From assembly GCF_003254395.2 (NCBI RefSeq), contig NC_037648.1, positions 9,612,009-9,676,008 of the forward strand: a DNA stretch of 64,000 nucleotides. The letters run 5' to 3'. The stretch is from Apis mellifera. Taxonomy: Eukaryota; Arthropoda; Insecta; Hymenoptera; Apidae. Positions 49,409 to 60,178 of this stretch are shown one piece after another. The translations under genes were made by a program, and so were the position numbers. Numbering within the stretch: the first letter of the stretch is position 1; the number at the start of each line of letters is the position of its first letter. The notes beneath the pieces are model-generated. The model did not search any database, was not told the origin of the DNA, and worked only from the letters and a program-made list of their open reading frames with translations.

Positions 49409-49534
49409 GGGTTTAAAAAGGGTAAATTGGACGGAAACGACGATTTTAGAAATCTCAACCAGGCAGCAACGTTTTTCAAAGCAACCAGCGAACGGCCTCC
49501 GCCTCTTTCTCTCGAACTTTTCTCGAGTATGCAG
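49409..49534 (+). other. weak candidate exon, 42 open codons
   Basis: The plus strand has CTATTTTCAG before 49409 and ATGCAG|GTAAAA after 49534. The 126 nt between are open in phase 0, reading G-F-K-K-G-K-L-D-G-N-D-D-F and ending F-S-S-M-Q. The acceptor lacks a strong pyrimidine tract. I recognise no motif and place it low. Confidence 0.12.
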
Positions 49535-51963
49535 GTAAAAAATAAAGTCTCTCTCTCTCTCTCCCTTTCTCTCTCTCTCCTTCGTATTTTGCATGTCTAT
49601 CGACTGCCAGAGCTCTTTTACATCGACCATCAAAGTTGGATGCACGCTAACGACTCGAAGCCACTCTCTCTCTCTCCTCTTGTCACGCCTGCAAACTTTT
49701 CAAAGCCGACTATCGACGATTGTTCTCAGTGTTTAAATTAATCGTGCGACGATTGGGATCTTTATTAATTATTCCACGAATTTTTTGAAGACTCTTTTTT
49801 CGTAATAATATATATCTTTTACAGTAGATAAAATTTTCTAAATTGAGATTTTCTGGAATATTTTGGAAATATTAATTATATTCCTTTTCTTTTTTTTTAA
49901 TTTGAATAAATATATTGCGATTTAATAAATTTAATAAAATTTGACACGGTATAATAACGCAAAATTGTATTCGTTGGCGTGAATTATTATACAGGCTGTT
50001 ACGTTTAATATTCAATTTGTTTCTCGTATTCGATATATCGCGCGTATATAGCTGCATGTTAAAAATAAGTACGTGTCAACCCGAATTCGCGTGAAATCCC
50101 AATGAACCCGAACGTTAAATTTTTAATTACGAATTACCGTATTGACCCGACTAATCCAGAATAACACGCCCTTTGAAAATTCCTTTATTTATCTCTTTTT
50201 CTATTAGCTAGAGAGAAAATTCTATTCCATCGAGAGAAAAAGAATGCAAACGTGCAGAAAATTAAACCGTATGAAATTTAAATCTCCACTTTTCTTTATA
50301 ATACAACAAAATATAGCATAATAAAAATATAACATAAGAAATATTCTTTTCATTTAAAAAGTTGAATGGAATTTTTTCGATCGATCTAACCACTTATTTA
50401 TTTATTATTTATATTTCCAAATACAAAGCGACGATCTCTATTTATCTGCACGACTCCTCGCACCCCAAATATCCTCAATTGCTAATTTCCATCCCTCGAC
50501 GTCAACCCTTTCTCGCCTGAAAAGGGAGCAAGCACTCCACAACCACTCTTCTCAAAAATTCCTGGCGCAGTTTATCGCGGTTTAACTAACGGGCCACGCT
50601 TTCCCCTCCCCTTTCCGCGTTTCGTTTTTGACTGTACGCTCCGCTTACAGATCGATACGCGAAGGAAAATATCTGTTCGCAAGCCGCGCCCATCGCGTTT
50701 TGCCATCGCGATATTATTCCCTCCATGCGTTCTCTTCTCAGCCTCCAAACAAAAATCCCTCGATTTTACTCTCATTGAAGCAACGTGACTTGCTTTAAAT
50801 CGCGTACACACTGAGTTTTATTTGCTTATTTTATTCGTTGATTGTATCTCGATTTTATATATATATCGTATCCACATTGTTTAATAGTTATTAAGTTTCT
50901 AAGTTTTGGATAAAAACAATCGAACTAGAATTTTTTTTTCTTTTCAAAGTGCAAGTAAAAATGTGGAAAGTTGATTATTTGAAGGATTAAATGATAGGAA
51001 TATCGATTACATGGATTTAAAGAAATCTTTGGATGAGGAATGTTTTTGAGAGTATGATCTATTCTTTATCTTTTCTGTTTTTTTTTTCTTTTTTTGAATG
51101 GAATATCGTGTATTTTATTAATCGTTATAAATTCATTGGCCCAGATACATTGGTCTTTCTAGGTCAACAGTTCCTTAATTTAAATTTAACTTATTAAAAT
51201 ATATGATATTACAATACAACACGTGCATTTTATAATTAATCTGTCGATATCAGGTGTTATTAAATTTAATTGATATTATCGATTGACTAATATTAATTAA
51301 TTATAACAAAGTTTTTATTAATATCCGTATCGATATCTCCATTTTTTTTTTATATATTAAAAAAAATATTGAAATTCATTTAAAAATCCAATTATATTTT
51401 TAATAATTTTTCCATCTCTCGTTTCGATATTTTTAACAATACTGTGATTCTGTTACTCGTCCAAATGATATCTCATTCAAGGAATCTGAGCCTTGATCTG
51501 TTCTCAAAACTCTTCCATAAACTCTTTCTTAAATCGCTTTTTCATTATACTGACTTCACTTGACGATAAATATTTATATTTTCTTTCTTCAATTATATGA
51601 TTTTTCGCATCTTTTTCGAAGAATCGTCAATGTTTCTTCAACGGAAAACAATGCTCTCGAGCACGTGTAAGAAGAAGATGGATCGATATTTCTTTTAATA
51701 GGAAAGAGATTATCCTTCATAAGAAATGATGAAGCTCTTGACAAGTTTGTGTAAATAAAGAGAGAGCGAGGCAAATAAATTGAAAAACTTGTGACTGTCC
51801 CTGTAAATTTGTTTTACAATCTTTTCATAAATATCCCACATTCTACGATTTTTCAAAGATATTTTGAAAAATATTCCTCTCCTCTATCAAAACTTCTGTA
51901 TAAAAAACGTTATTTAAAATTTAAACAATAGATTCCAATGTTAAATTAATTGCAAATACAATT

Positions 51964-52010
<47 letters not shown>
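49535..52010. other. non-coding AT-rich tract
   Basis: No gene recognised. TC-rich runs at 49.55 and 49.66 kb, a complex CpG-bearing patch at 50.45-50.82 kb with short frames, then AT-rich sequence up to a long (TA)n. Confidence 0.5.
51968..52010. repeat. (TA)n microsatellite
   Basis: About 21 uninterrupted TA units directly beside the complex element at 52.03-52.2 kb. Confidence 0.95.
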
Positions 52011-52011
<1 letters not shown>

Positions 52012-52029
52012 TGTTTCTTTATGATAGAT

Positions 52030-52205
52030 TGAGGAGAACGAGCTGACGTGTAATACGTGTAATTAGCTTATTTAGGCGATGTAAGACATGTTGGCCTGCG
52101 AATGTGCGAGTTTAGTTTGCCTAAATACACGTATATGTCATGTAAACAGTACATGTCAGCAACGTGTTGACTTTGCTCCACGTTGTAATTAAGTCTAAGT
52201 TATTA
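52030..52205. other. candidate regulatory or structured element
   Basis: This complex patch in AT-rich DNA contains an inverted pair TATTTAGGC (52069-52077) and GCCTAAATA (52119-52127). It also has a hairpin TGTCATGTA-AACAG-TACATGTCA (52136-52158) with one mismatch. Repeated ACGTGT, ACATGT and CACGT words resemble bHLH-type sites. No open frame of note crosses it. It could be an enhancer or a structured RNA. Confidence 0.3.
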
Positions 52206-52209
52206 GTTG

Positions 52210-53330
52210 GAAATCATAATGTTTGGTTTATTTTATTTCTCGCGAATTGAAGAAACATATACATATATATACATTTATAGAAATTCAATTTTTGATTTTA
52301 AATTGCACCGAGTATAGAGATATCAGATTCCGATTCCATATAAATAATCATTACGATAACCAATTATCAATTATATTACAACGAGGATTACAGATTATTG
52401 GAAAGCGTTTTATCAAACTGTCAAGTGAATTTGAATATCAATTTCTTGTATATCAAAATAATGATAGATGATAATGGTACGATAATGTGTAATATAATTT
52501 CGTTAAATTTTAAACAGATCTAATTGCATAATGTTAGCATTTATTAGAATCAAATGTATATGTCGCAAAATTGAAAGCGAATCGAGGGGGGACCTTTGTC
52601 AAACATCATTTCAATTTCAATCTCTAGTATCGGTAATAACAACACGATTAATGTTATACACAATTTGAATTGTCCAACCTCTATATAATATATATATATA
52701 GTTGCTTTATTACGCTATGTATTTTGAACATGAGTTTGATATCGCTCATATTTGACCAGCCACGTTGATCAATTTAACTTCATTTGTGAAACTCTCCTTA
52801 CAAAATTGTACAGTTAGAGAAAATATAAATTTATCATTAGAGAAATATTTGAAATATATTAATTATTTAACAATCGCCATTCTTTTTTTTTTTTTTTGAT
52901 TTATCGTCAAATGATTCTCCTCGATTCGATTCAATTTGCGAAGAAAAATTCGATTTGTATACTTTCTTAAACTTCTTTTCGTAATCATAAAAATTCTCCA
53001 CGATAATTTTCGAAATGCACGCGTAGTGAAAAACTTGAAAATCGGCAAACGCAATCCAGAAATCCATTTCCCTTATTAGAGTGTTCCTTCTGTGAAACGT
53101 GGAGAACAATCCACGTCGAATAACTCGCAATTCCAGCGCGGAGACGTTTTGCGCAAACGTTTACGAAGGGAAATGCCATCGGACGCGTGCAACGCCGTTT
53201 GATGTTTGAGCAGTTGCTCGCGCAATTGCCTCGTCGTACAGTCGTACGAAACGTTTGATCCTTGTGTTCGCCTTGTTAATTCAAAAAGACACGCGTTCCT
53301 GCGTATCCCATCGAGATAAACCTCCTTTGC
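52210..53330. other. non-coding tract upstream of 53.37-kb promoter
   Basis: AT-rich to about 52.86 kb, then increasingly CpG-bearing towards the promoter. Minus-strand frames of 63-87 codons at 52.87-53.18 kb overlap one another and resemble no family. Confidence 0.4.
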
Positions 53331-53367
53331 GCCGCCATCTTAATCGCGATCGTTGCCGTGTCCTTTC
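53331..53367 (+). promoter_or_regulatory. candidate promoter with YY1/Pho motif
   Basis: GCCGCCATCTT at 53331-53341 is the reverse complement of AAGATGGCGGC, a strong YY1/Pho-type promoter motif. It lies about 27-37 bases upstream of an initiator-like TTTCAGTT whose A is 53368. The sequence around it is CpG-rich (CGCGATCG, TTGCGCCGCC). No TATA box is seen. Confidence 0.4.
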
Positions 53368-53427
53368 AGTTCACTGTGAAAACACCGTGAACACGCTTTA
53401 GAGAACTCGTTTTAATCCGTTTTAAAC
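53368..53427 (+). other. candidate non-coding first exon (5' UTR)
   Basis: The exon runs from an insect-type initiator (TTTCAGTT) to AAAC|GTAAGTG, a strong donor starting at 53428. All three plus-strand frames contain stops, so it is not coding, as expected for a 5' UTR exon of a gene whose coding exons lie to the right. Reading TTTCAG as an acceptor instead gives a 58-nt internal exon closed in all frames, which is less plausible. No downstream coding exon was identified before 64 kb. Confidence 0.4.
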
Positions 53428-53433
53428 GTAAGT

Positions 53434-54780
53434 GTTTTTTCTCTTTTAAGTTTTTTTATTTATTTCATTTCATTCGTCGTGATAGATTGAATATCAGCGC
53501 AATTTTTGTTTTCTAAATTTTAAAATTTTGGAAAATCTTGAATATCGACGACGAATGAATAATCGTGAACGAGGTCGTATCAAGTTATCTGGGAATATTT
53601 AAAATTTTAAAAATTGCAAGGAACAGGTTGAGATATGTAAAGAGTGTAATATATACTGTATTTTGATCCTCTCAAGAGGATGAAGCGTGTGCAATTCCTG
53701 TACAAAAGTGGATATGAAAAATATATGAAGATCGTAGACTACGAGAACCGACTCATTCGGGAGTAAATGCTTTTATAATTTACAACCGTCGAGTGTTGAC
53801 CATTCGTGCATCGAGCAAACCTGGAAAAAAAAAAGAGTTCGACCTTACTTTCTCCGGGCATTGAAAAACTTTTGTTGCATTCGCGAATAACGAATTTTTT
53901 TTTTTTTTTTTTTGGTTTAGCTACTCTCCATATTTTATATGGAATATGGAAGTTGGAATTTTACAGTAATACGAACATTCTGTAACTTTCTGGAGGGAAA
54001 ACTTTTTCCCCTAAATAAAATAGACGTGTTAAATAAAATTAAAATTTCATTTTTAATCATTTAATCGATCGCAACGTGGTCATCAATGTGTTATTAGAAC
54101 ACATTGATTCTAAAATTTTATAATTTTTAACAACTCTTCTTATAAATTATTTCATCAAACTGAACGAATCCATCATAGAAATTCTTTCCCCTGAATTATT
54201 GCCGATTTAAATATAAAAGCTTCGAATTTCCGGAATAGGAAAATCCACAGCTTGTGAGCCAATAAACGCCCATCTGTCACCTCTAGCAAATTTCATGTCA
54301 GCCAACGATCGAATAACAAACCAAAAAAAAAAAAAAGGAAAAAGAAGGGAAAAAGCAGAGAGAGAGAGAGAGAGAGAGAGAAGGAAACGTAATCGTACGC
54401 AGTTCCGCGAAAGGACATGGAAATAACATGGAAACGAAACGTTTCTAACGTTTAGAAGTCGTTCGATTTCCAACGATCGATTGTAACGTCAATCTCGACT
54501 AGTTTCGAAACAGAATACAACATTTGATTTTCACGTTTTAATAGTGGTTACGTCACGTGCCATTTGATGACTTGGCTCGTTCGAACATTTCTGTCGATCA
54601 CACCTCGTTATATGGAGAAAAAGTTAGCGAACTCGTAAATGAACCGTCAGGCGTTGGCATTTATCGATACCTTGATAAAAAAAACCTCGAAACAATCTAG
54701 GGAATGTTGGTGTAAGATGTATGAAAATGAAAAGTCTCGAATAACATTTGGAATTACTTAAATTTCCAGAAAGCTGATAC
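53434..54780. other. non-coding AT-rich tract (intron of proposed 53.37-kb transcript)
   Basis: Poly-T near 53.9 kb, poly-A and (GA)n near 54.33-54.38 kb. The 88-codon minus-strand frame there is a translation of the repeat and is not accepted. Confidence 0.5.
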
Positions 54781-54785
54781 GCGAT

Positions 54786-55593
54786 TTATCTTAAAATACG
54801 ATTGAATAATCCTATTAAAAATAGGAAAAATTTCGAACCGCTATAACTCCGGAGATAATAACTTCCGGTCAATGGATGAAAGCTCGTTAGAAGCGCGGAA
54901 CCTTCCCCTTTAAAACGCTTTTTCATTCGTCCCGATACGACTTCCGGTTCCCGAGTTATCGTCGTGTAAAGAGAAGGCTAATTTTTAATCATTTATCTTT
55001 AATCCGATTAAGTCCTATTGAAATTAGAAAAAATTTGAACCGCTATAACTCCAGAGATAATAACTTCCGGTCAGTGGATGAAAGCTCGTTAGAAGCGCGG
55101 AACCTTCCCCTTTAAAACGCTTTTTCATTCGTCCCGATACGACTTCCGGTTCCCGAGTTATCGTCGTATAAAGAGAAGGGTAATTTTTAATCATACGTCT
55201 TTAATCCGATTAATTCCTATTGAAATTAGAAAAAATTTGAACCGCTATAACTCCGGAGATAATAACTTCCGGTCAGTGGATGAAAGCTCGTTAGAAGCGC
55301 TGGACCTTCCCCTTTAAAACGCTTTTTCATTCGTCCCGATACGACTTCCGGTTGCCGAGATATCGTCGCGTAAAGAGAAGGATAATTTTTAATCATACGT
55401 CTTTAATCCGATTAATTCCTATTGAAATTAGAAAAAATTTGAACCGCTATAACTCCGGAGATAATAACTTTCGGTCAGTGGATGAAAGCTCGTTAGAAGC
55501 GCTGGACCTTCCCCTTTAAAACGCTTTTTCATTCGTCCCGATACGACTTCCGGTTTCCGAGATATCGTCGCGTAAAGAGAAAGGTAATTTTTG
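54786..55593 (+). repeat. four-copy 202-bp tandem repeat (satellite-like)
   Basis: The motif CTATAACTCC begins at 54841, 55043, 55245 and 55447, exactly 202 bp apart each time. The similarity extends over full units, so the array is four units. Copies 2-4 are almost identical; copy 1 has more changes at its left end. Each unit contains ATAACTTCCGGTCA, GATGAAAGCTCGTTAG, CTTTTTCATTCGTCCCG and GACTTCCGGTT(C/G/T)CCGAG(T/A)TATCGTCG. Inside a unit, ATAACTC(C)GG near the start and the reverse of CCGAGTTATC near the end form an imperfect inverted pair. The unit length is not a multiple of three and gives no long frame. Equal spacing and high identity imply recent amplification. Confidence 0.95.
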
Positions 55594-55960
55594 ATCGTTT
55601 ACTACCTTCATCCTTGTCGCTTATTCGGATCTCTCGCTCGCACCTCGCTTCGCTGACCTATCCCAATTCGAGATAAGCGAAGTGGCGATTCCTAGAAAAA
55701 CGTAGTAGCGTTTCCAGGAAAAAATGTAGGTCAGTGGGTCGCGAGCCCATTCATAAATCCGCTACTGTCTTGAGCGCTATTGACACTTTGAACGCTTATA
55801 TCTCGGCAACCGATTGAGATATCGGGATAATTCAAAAAGGGGCTTCATCGGTACGATTTCCTCTACATTCTGAGTGGATTTAGATGACGAAATTTTCAAT
55901 CATTTTCACGCGAAAAATTCAAGTTTTATTTGCGATTTCGAGTGTTGTAATCGATCTATT
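55594..55960. other. array flank sharing inverted words with the 202-bp unit
   Basis: The flank carries ATATCTCGGCAACCG at 55798-55812, the exact reverse complement of 55349-55363 in the third repeat unit. It also has GAGATATCGGGAT and an inverted CTTCGCT/AGCGAAG pair around 55650-55685. Its composition is like the repeat unit and unlike the AT-rich DNA beyond 55.9 kb. Array and flank may belong to one dispersed element family. No terminal repeats or transposase frame were seen. Confidence 0.4.
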
Positions 55961-57756
55961 GTCGTAGTATCGCAGAATTAAGGATAAGAAAAAGATATAT
56001 TAATACGAATCGAGATTAAAAATAAGTAAAATTGGCGAATTGAAGATTCTTCAACGAATGCTCGCCTAATAAATTTATTATCCAAAATGCGCCTTTGAAA
56101 ATCAGGATTCGTGATCATTGTTCGCCGCTTCTCGGGATCCCTGCGACGGTAATCCTAATAGAGACAATCGTTTTCCACGAGACAACGGACAAGTATATAG
56201 CGTTATGCAGCATAATAGAGCCGAGAGAATGTTCAAACGACCCTGTGATCCCGTCGAGTAGAGAGACACAAGCTCGAAAACGACGCTTCGCAGATGTTTC
56301 CCCGGGATCTATGAATTTCCCAACGTCGGATGAAACACGGGGGATGCCATGGAGGAGGGAAGGATTATAGCGGAGCGTTTCGTATCGAGTTTGCCTGGAT
56401 GGAGATTAAAGATTTCGCCGGGATGGATGGTATGGTGGTTCATTGTTGCCCCCGTTTCTTGCTTTATTTTTCATTTTCCCCGATGTATCTCGTAAGGGTG
56501 CACGGAAATGTTTATTTGTAAAGGGAAGAAAAGGAGGGGGGAACGTATGAAGGAAGGTATGAATTGAATGTAGCGATGAATGCCAAGGAATAAAACGCGA
56601 AAAATGGAACGGAGAGGTAAAGATTGATCGTAGTGTGTTGGGGAAAAAAGGAGGTTCCTTGCTCCTCGTTGTAAGGATTCTTTTTTATTTCACAACGTAA
56701 GTATATTTACGAAGATATATCCTACAATTTTCTAATATTAATCTTACTGATTTTAAAAAGTATTATCGCTTGTATAATCACGTAAATACAAATATAAACA
56801 ATCTCTTGTCGATCTTTGTAGATATTGAGATAAAAAGAAAATAGTAAAAGAATTTATTTATACAGTTTTTCTCCTCTCTCTCTTCTTTCGAATATCGCAA
56901 TACAAGCGATACACAGAAATATCGATATTATGTTGTTTATCATCAGAATTCTATTTCCGTCATCCGGAGCAAGCGACGGATAATACTTGTCCAGCTAACA
57001 GTTTCGTAGAAATCATCGATATATAAAGTGACATTTCGTGTGATTAAATTTATATTTCTTTCGAAGCGTCGATACAATTCCACGATCAATGTTGAACAGA
57101 ACCGATCGTAGAAAGATCGAGTGTCTGAATTAAACAATTCATTATGAACACCGGGGCTATCGATTATCAATTAACGTCACGGCTACAATGTGTACTTGTA
57201 TCCGGAATTGATCGACCGTGCACACTGTTGCGGAATTGAACAAACAAGTGGAGGTAAAGGTGTTCGATTGAATTAGATACAGGGACCTAAATAAACTTGT
57301 CTCGTTTGTAAGTTGAAATTTTATTTTCAACGTGTTTACGTGTCATATATCTTCGTCTTTCGCGAATAACTTATTATTAATTGCAAGCCAATTTGCTACT
57401 CTTCCAATGAAAATTAAAATCTCATTTACATTTAAATCGTGATTCTTTTAAAAATTTCTTAATTTTCTTATATTATTATTTTCAACAAACTTTTTATCAT
57501 AGGAAACTTTCTCTCTTGTTCTTTCTCCATTTCTATTAACAATCAAATTTACCAAAAACAATAATCCTTAATTCTTTAATCTCACGTGTACTTCGCAAAG
57601 TTCCCTCGAAAAAGAAAAAAAAAAAAAAAAGAACTCGGCCAAAAACCTTTCTAAAAAATCTCTTAAAGTTAATTGCAACAAGAAAACCGTGAGAACGGAA
57701 CGAGACCGAAAAACCGTGATACTCTCGATATCCGCAAAGGCCAATTTTTTAATAAC

Positions 57757-57776
57757 CCTCCTCCTCCTCCTCCTCC
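57757..57776 (+). repeat. (CTC)n trinucleotide repeat
   Basis: About six uninterrupted CTC units, encoding a false poly-proline run. Confidence 0.9.
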
Positions 57777-60067
57777 ACCCTCCCTTTACGTGAAAAGCTC
57801 AAAGGAGGAACGGGAGGGAACAAGATTCGATATCGAAAGCTCGGCATCGATTTGGACGTTCGATTTTTCTATGGAAGGGCTCGGTTGAAACAAGCGGGTC
57901 CTTTTTGCCACCTCCTGTTTCCCGTGTAGATCGATAACGACTGTTTTATATCTATCGGGCGGCGGCCATCGGGATCGTTTGTCAACGTCCAATCAACGTC
58001 GCGTCGAAGATAAGCGGGCGAAAAAAAGTTGGAGTAAGAACAGAAGAGGCAGTGATGGCGGTGGTCTACTACTCTTTTTTCAATTCGCTACTTCAAAAGG
58101 AGGCAGATCGCCCTCCTCCTTCTTCGTTCTTCGTTTGTTCGTCCCCAGTCAGATTAACTCACCGATCTTCGTACTAATCTTCGCCTCTTTCGCGCGAAGA
58201 TCTTTCCGAGGGATCGACTCGATAGGTCGACTTGTTACTCGGGGAAGATGAAGCTTGGTTTGTTTTTCTTTCCTTCTCTCCCTCATTTTTTTCTTCACGT
58301 TCGATTTTCTTTGGAACGTTGAATAATATCGGGGTGAACTTTGGGTGGTACACGGAGATATGGGGTGTGAAAGGAAGGGAGAGGGTGTAAAGTGGCGGTG
58401 ATGAGTAGTTGCAGCAGTTGGGAAAGTATGTAAGTAGTTTGGGGACGGTGTGTAATTTGTTTGGAGGGAGGGGTATTACTCTTGCAGAAAATTGTTATAA
58501 TTATCGTTTTAGGAAATTAAATTTGTTACATTTAAATTTTGATGTCCATAATTTATTATTATTGATAATGATAATTTTAATAGTAATTCAACAAACAGAA
58601 AATACTAAATAAATTGAAAATAATCGTAAATTTATAAAATAAAATAGTAATAAACTATAAATTATAATGTTCTCGTGATTTCAAAGATAGAAATGTTAAT
58701 TTTAAAAATTGATAAATAAAATTATTAGATATGTTTTCCAAGGAATTGAGAATTATGAATAATTGTATTTTCTCTTTATTGCAAAGCAATGTAAAGTAAA
58801 ATTCGTGGAGATCTTATTACCGGTGATGATATCTGCAAACTGTTTTGAAAACAATTTTCCTAAAATAAATTCAGGAGACAGTATTCGCCGGTATAAAAAT
58901 TCATGGAAAAGAAAAGTGCGTCGAAAACCTGGTTTCAACGTTAAACGACTTTTCCAAGCTGAGCTTTTAGTCTAACATAATAAAACTCCTTGGAATTTCA
59001 TTTCCATTTTAACGTGGATTTAGACGAGGCTTCGGATATAAAAGTGCATATATTTACTTTTATCTTGCTGATTTGACTGGAAAAAAAAGAGAGAAAGAAA
59101 GAGAAGGAAGGAAGAAGGGGAAACAAACAGAAATTGGAAAGCATAAATACATCCATCAAAATGAAGAGACTAATGTTCTTCCCTTATCACTCACCACCCC
59201 GAATCCACCTCCAACCCTTGTCTTGACAATGTCGTTAACGTGACACGGTTTATCTTCGCTCATGTGTTATAAATTTATCGCGTATTCGGGACATTAGGGC
59301 GAAAGGGAGAATTTTTTTTTCACCCTTGAAATATCGATTTCCAATTAGATTCAATGAATTCTTGCGAAATATTCTTTTTTTTTTTTCTTTTACTCGACTC
59401 GATATTTTCGATTCGTGCAAAAAATAATGCAAATATAATTTTTCAACGTCTAAGCGCAGAGAAATTTTTATTTCAATTATATATATATATATACGACTGA
59501 ATATCGTTGAATATTCGACGAATATTTTTCTTTCAATTTTTGGAAGAAGTAATACAAATGTTCGAAATATAAATATAATTTTTTAACTTTACTCTTAAGA
59601 AGAATTTTTTTACTACGACGTCGAATATTCACAGAAATTTCCTCTCCCCCCCCCCCCTCTCCCACCTCCCTTTTTTTTCAATTTTTGCATCCTCTCGCGT
59701 CAGAAAATTTTAAACTTTTAACCCCCTATGCATTCAAAATGAAATGGTTCAAATCTCTCGGCGAGAGAGAGCGCATTTTCCGCATTGTAAAAAATATTAT
59801 TCGAGCACCATATTCGCTGCATCATAACCGTGAAACACTATTTATCGTAACAAAAATATATTTATTATAAGGGGATGCGATAAATACGTTGTGAATTTAA
59901 CGTTCCAAAAGCTTCATTTTTGCTCAATTTGAAAAACATGTTTGCACGTTGGCTTTTATATTTTTCTACGTGTCAGTGTCGCGAAATATTAAAACTGAAT
60001 CGTAAAAAACATTGAACCGTGAAGGATACGTATTAACAATGATTACAGTGTAGAGAGTGGAATTAAA

Positions 60068-60178
60068 TGAAAAAAAAAAATAATAATAAAAATAAAATAA
60101 AATAAAAATAAAAATAAAACGAAATAAAATAATGAAATAAAAAATAAATAAAATAAATGAAAGAAAAAAAAAGGAAAA
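60068..60178 (+). repeat. A-rich AAATA/AAATAA simple repeat
   Basis: About 110 bp of A-runs broken by single T, G or C bases in a loose five- to six-base period. Confidence 0.9.

Noticed and set aside
56697..56704. Isolated consensus donor CACAAC|GTAAGTAT
   Set aside because: No acceptor, initiator or open frame upstream supports an exon. Single donor matches are expected in 64 kb.
59200..59262. Minus-strand exon-like stretch ending GGTG|GTGAGTGA
   Set aside because: The only AG upstream lacks a pyrimidine tract and the short translation is unremarkable.
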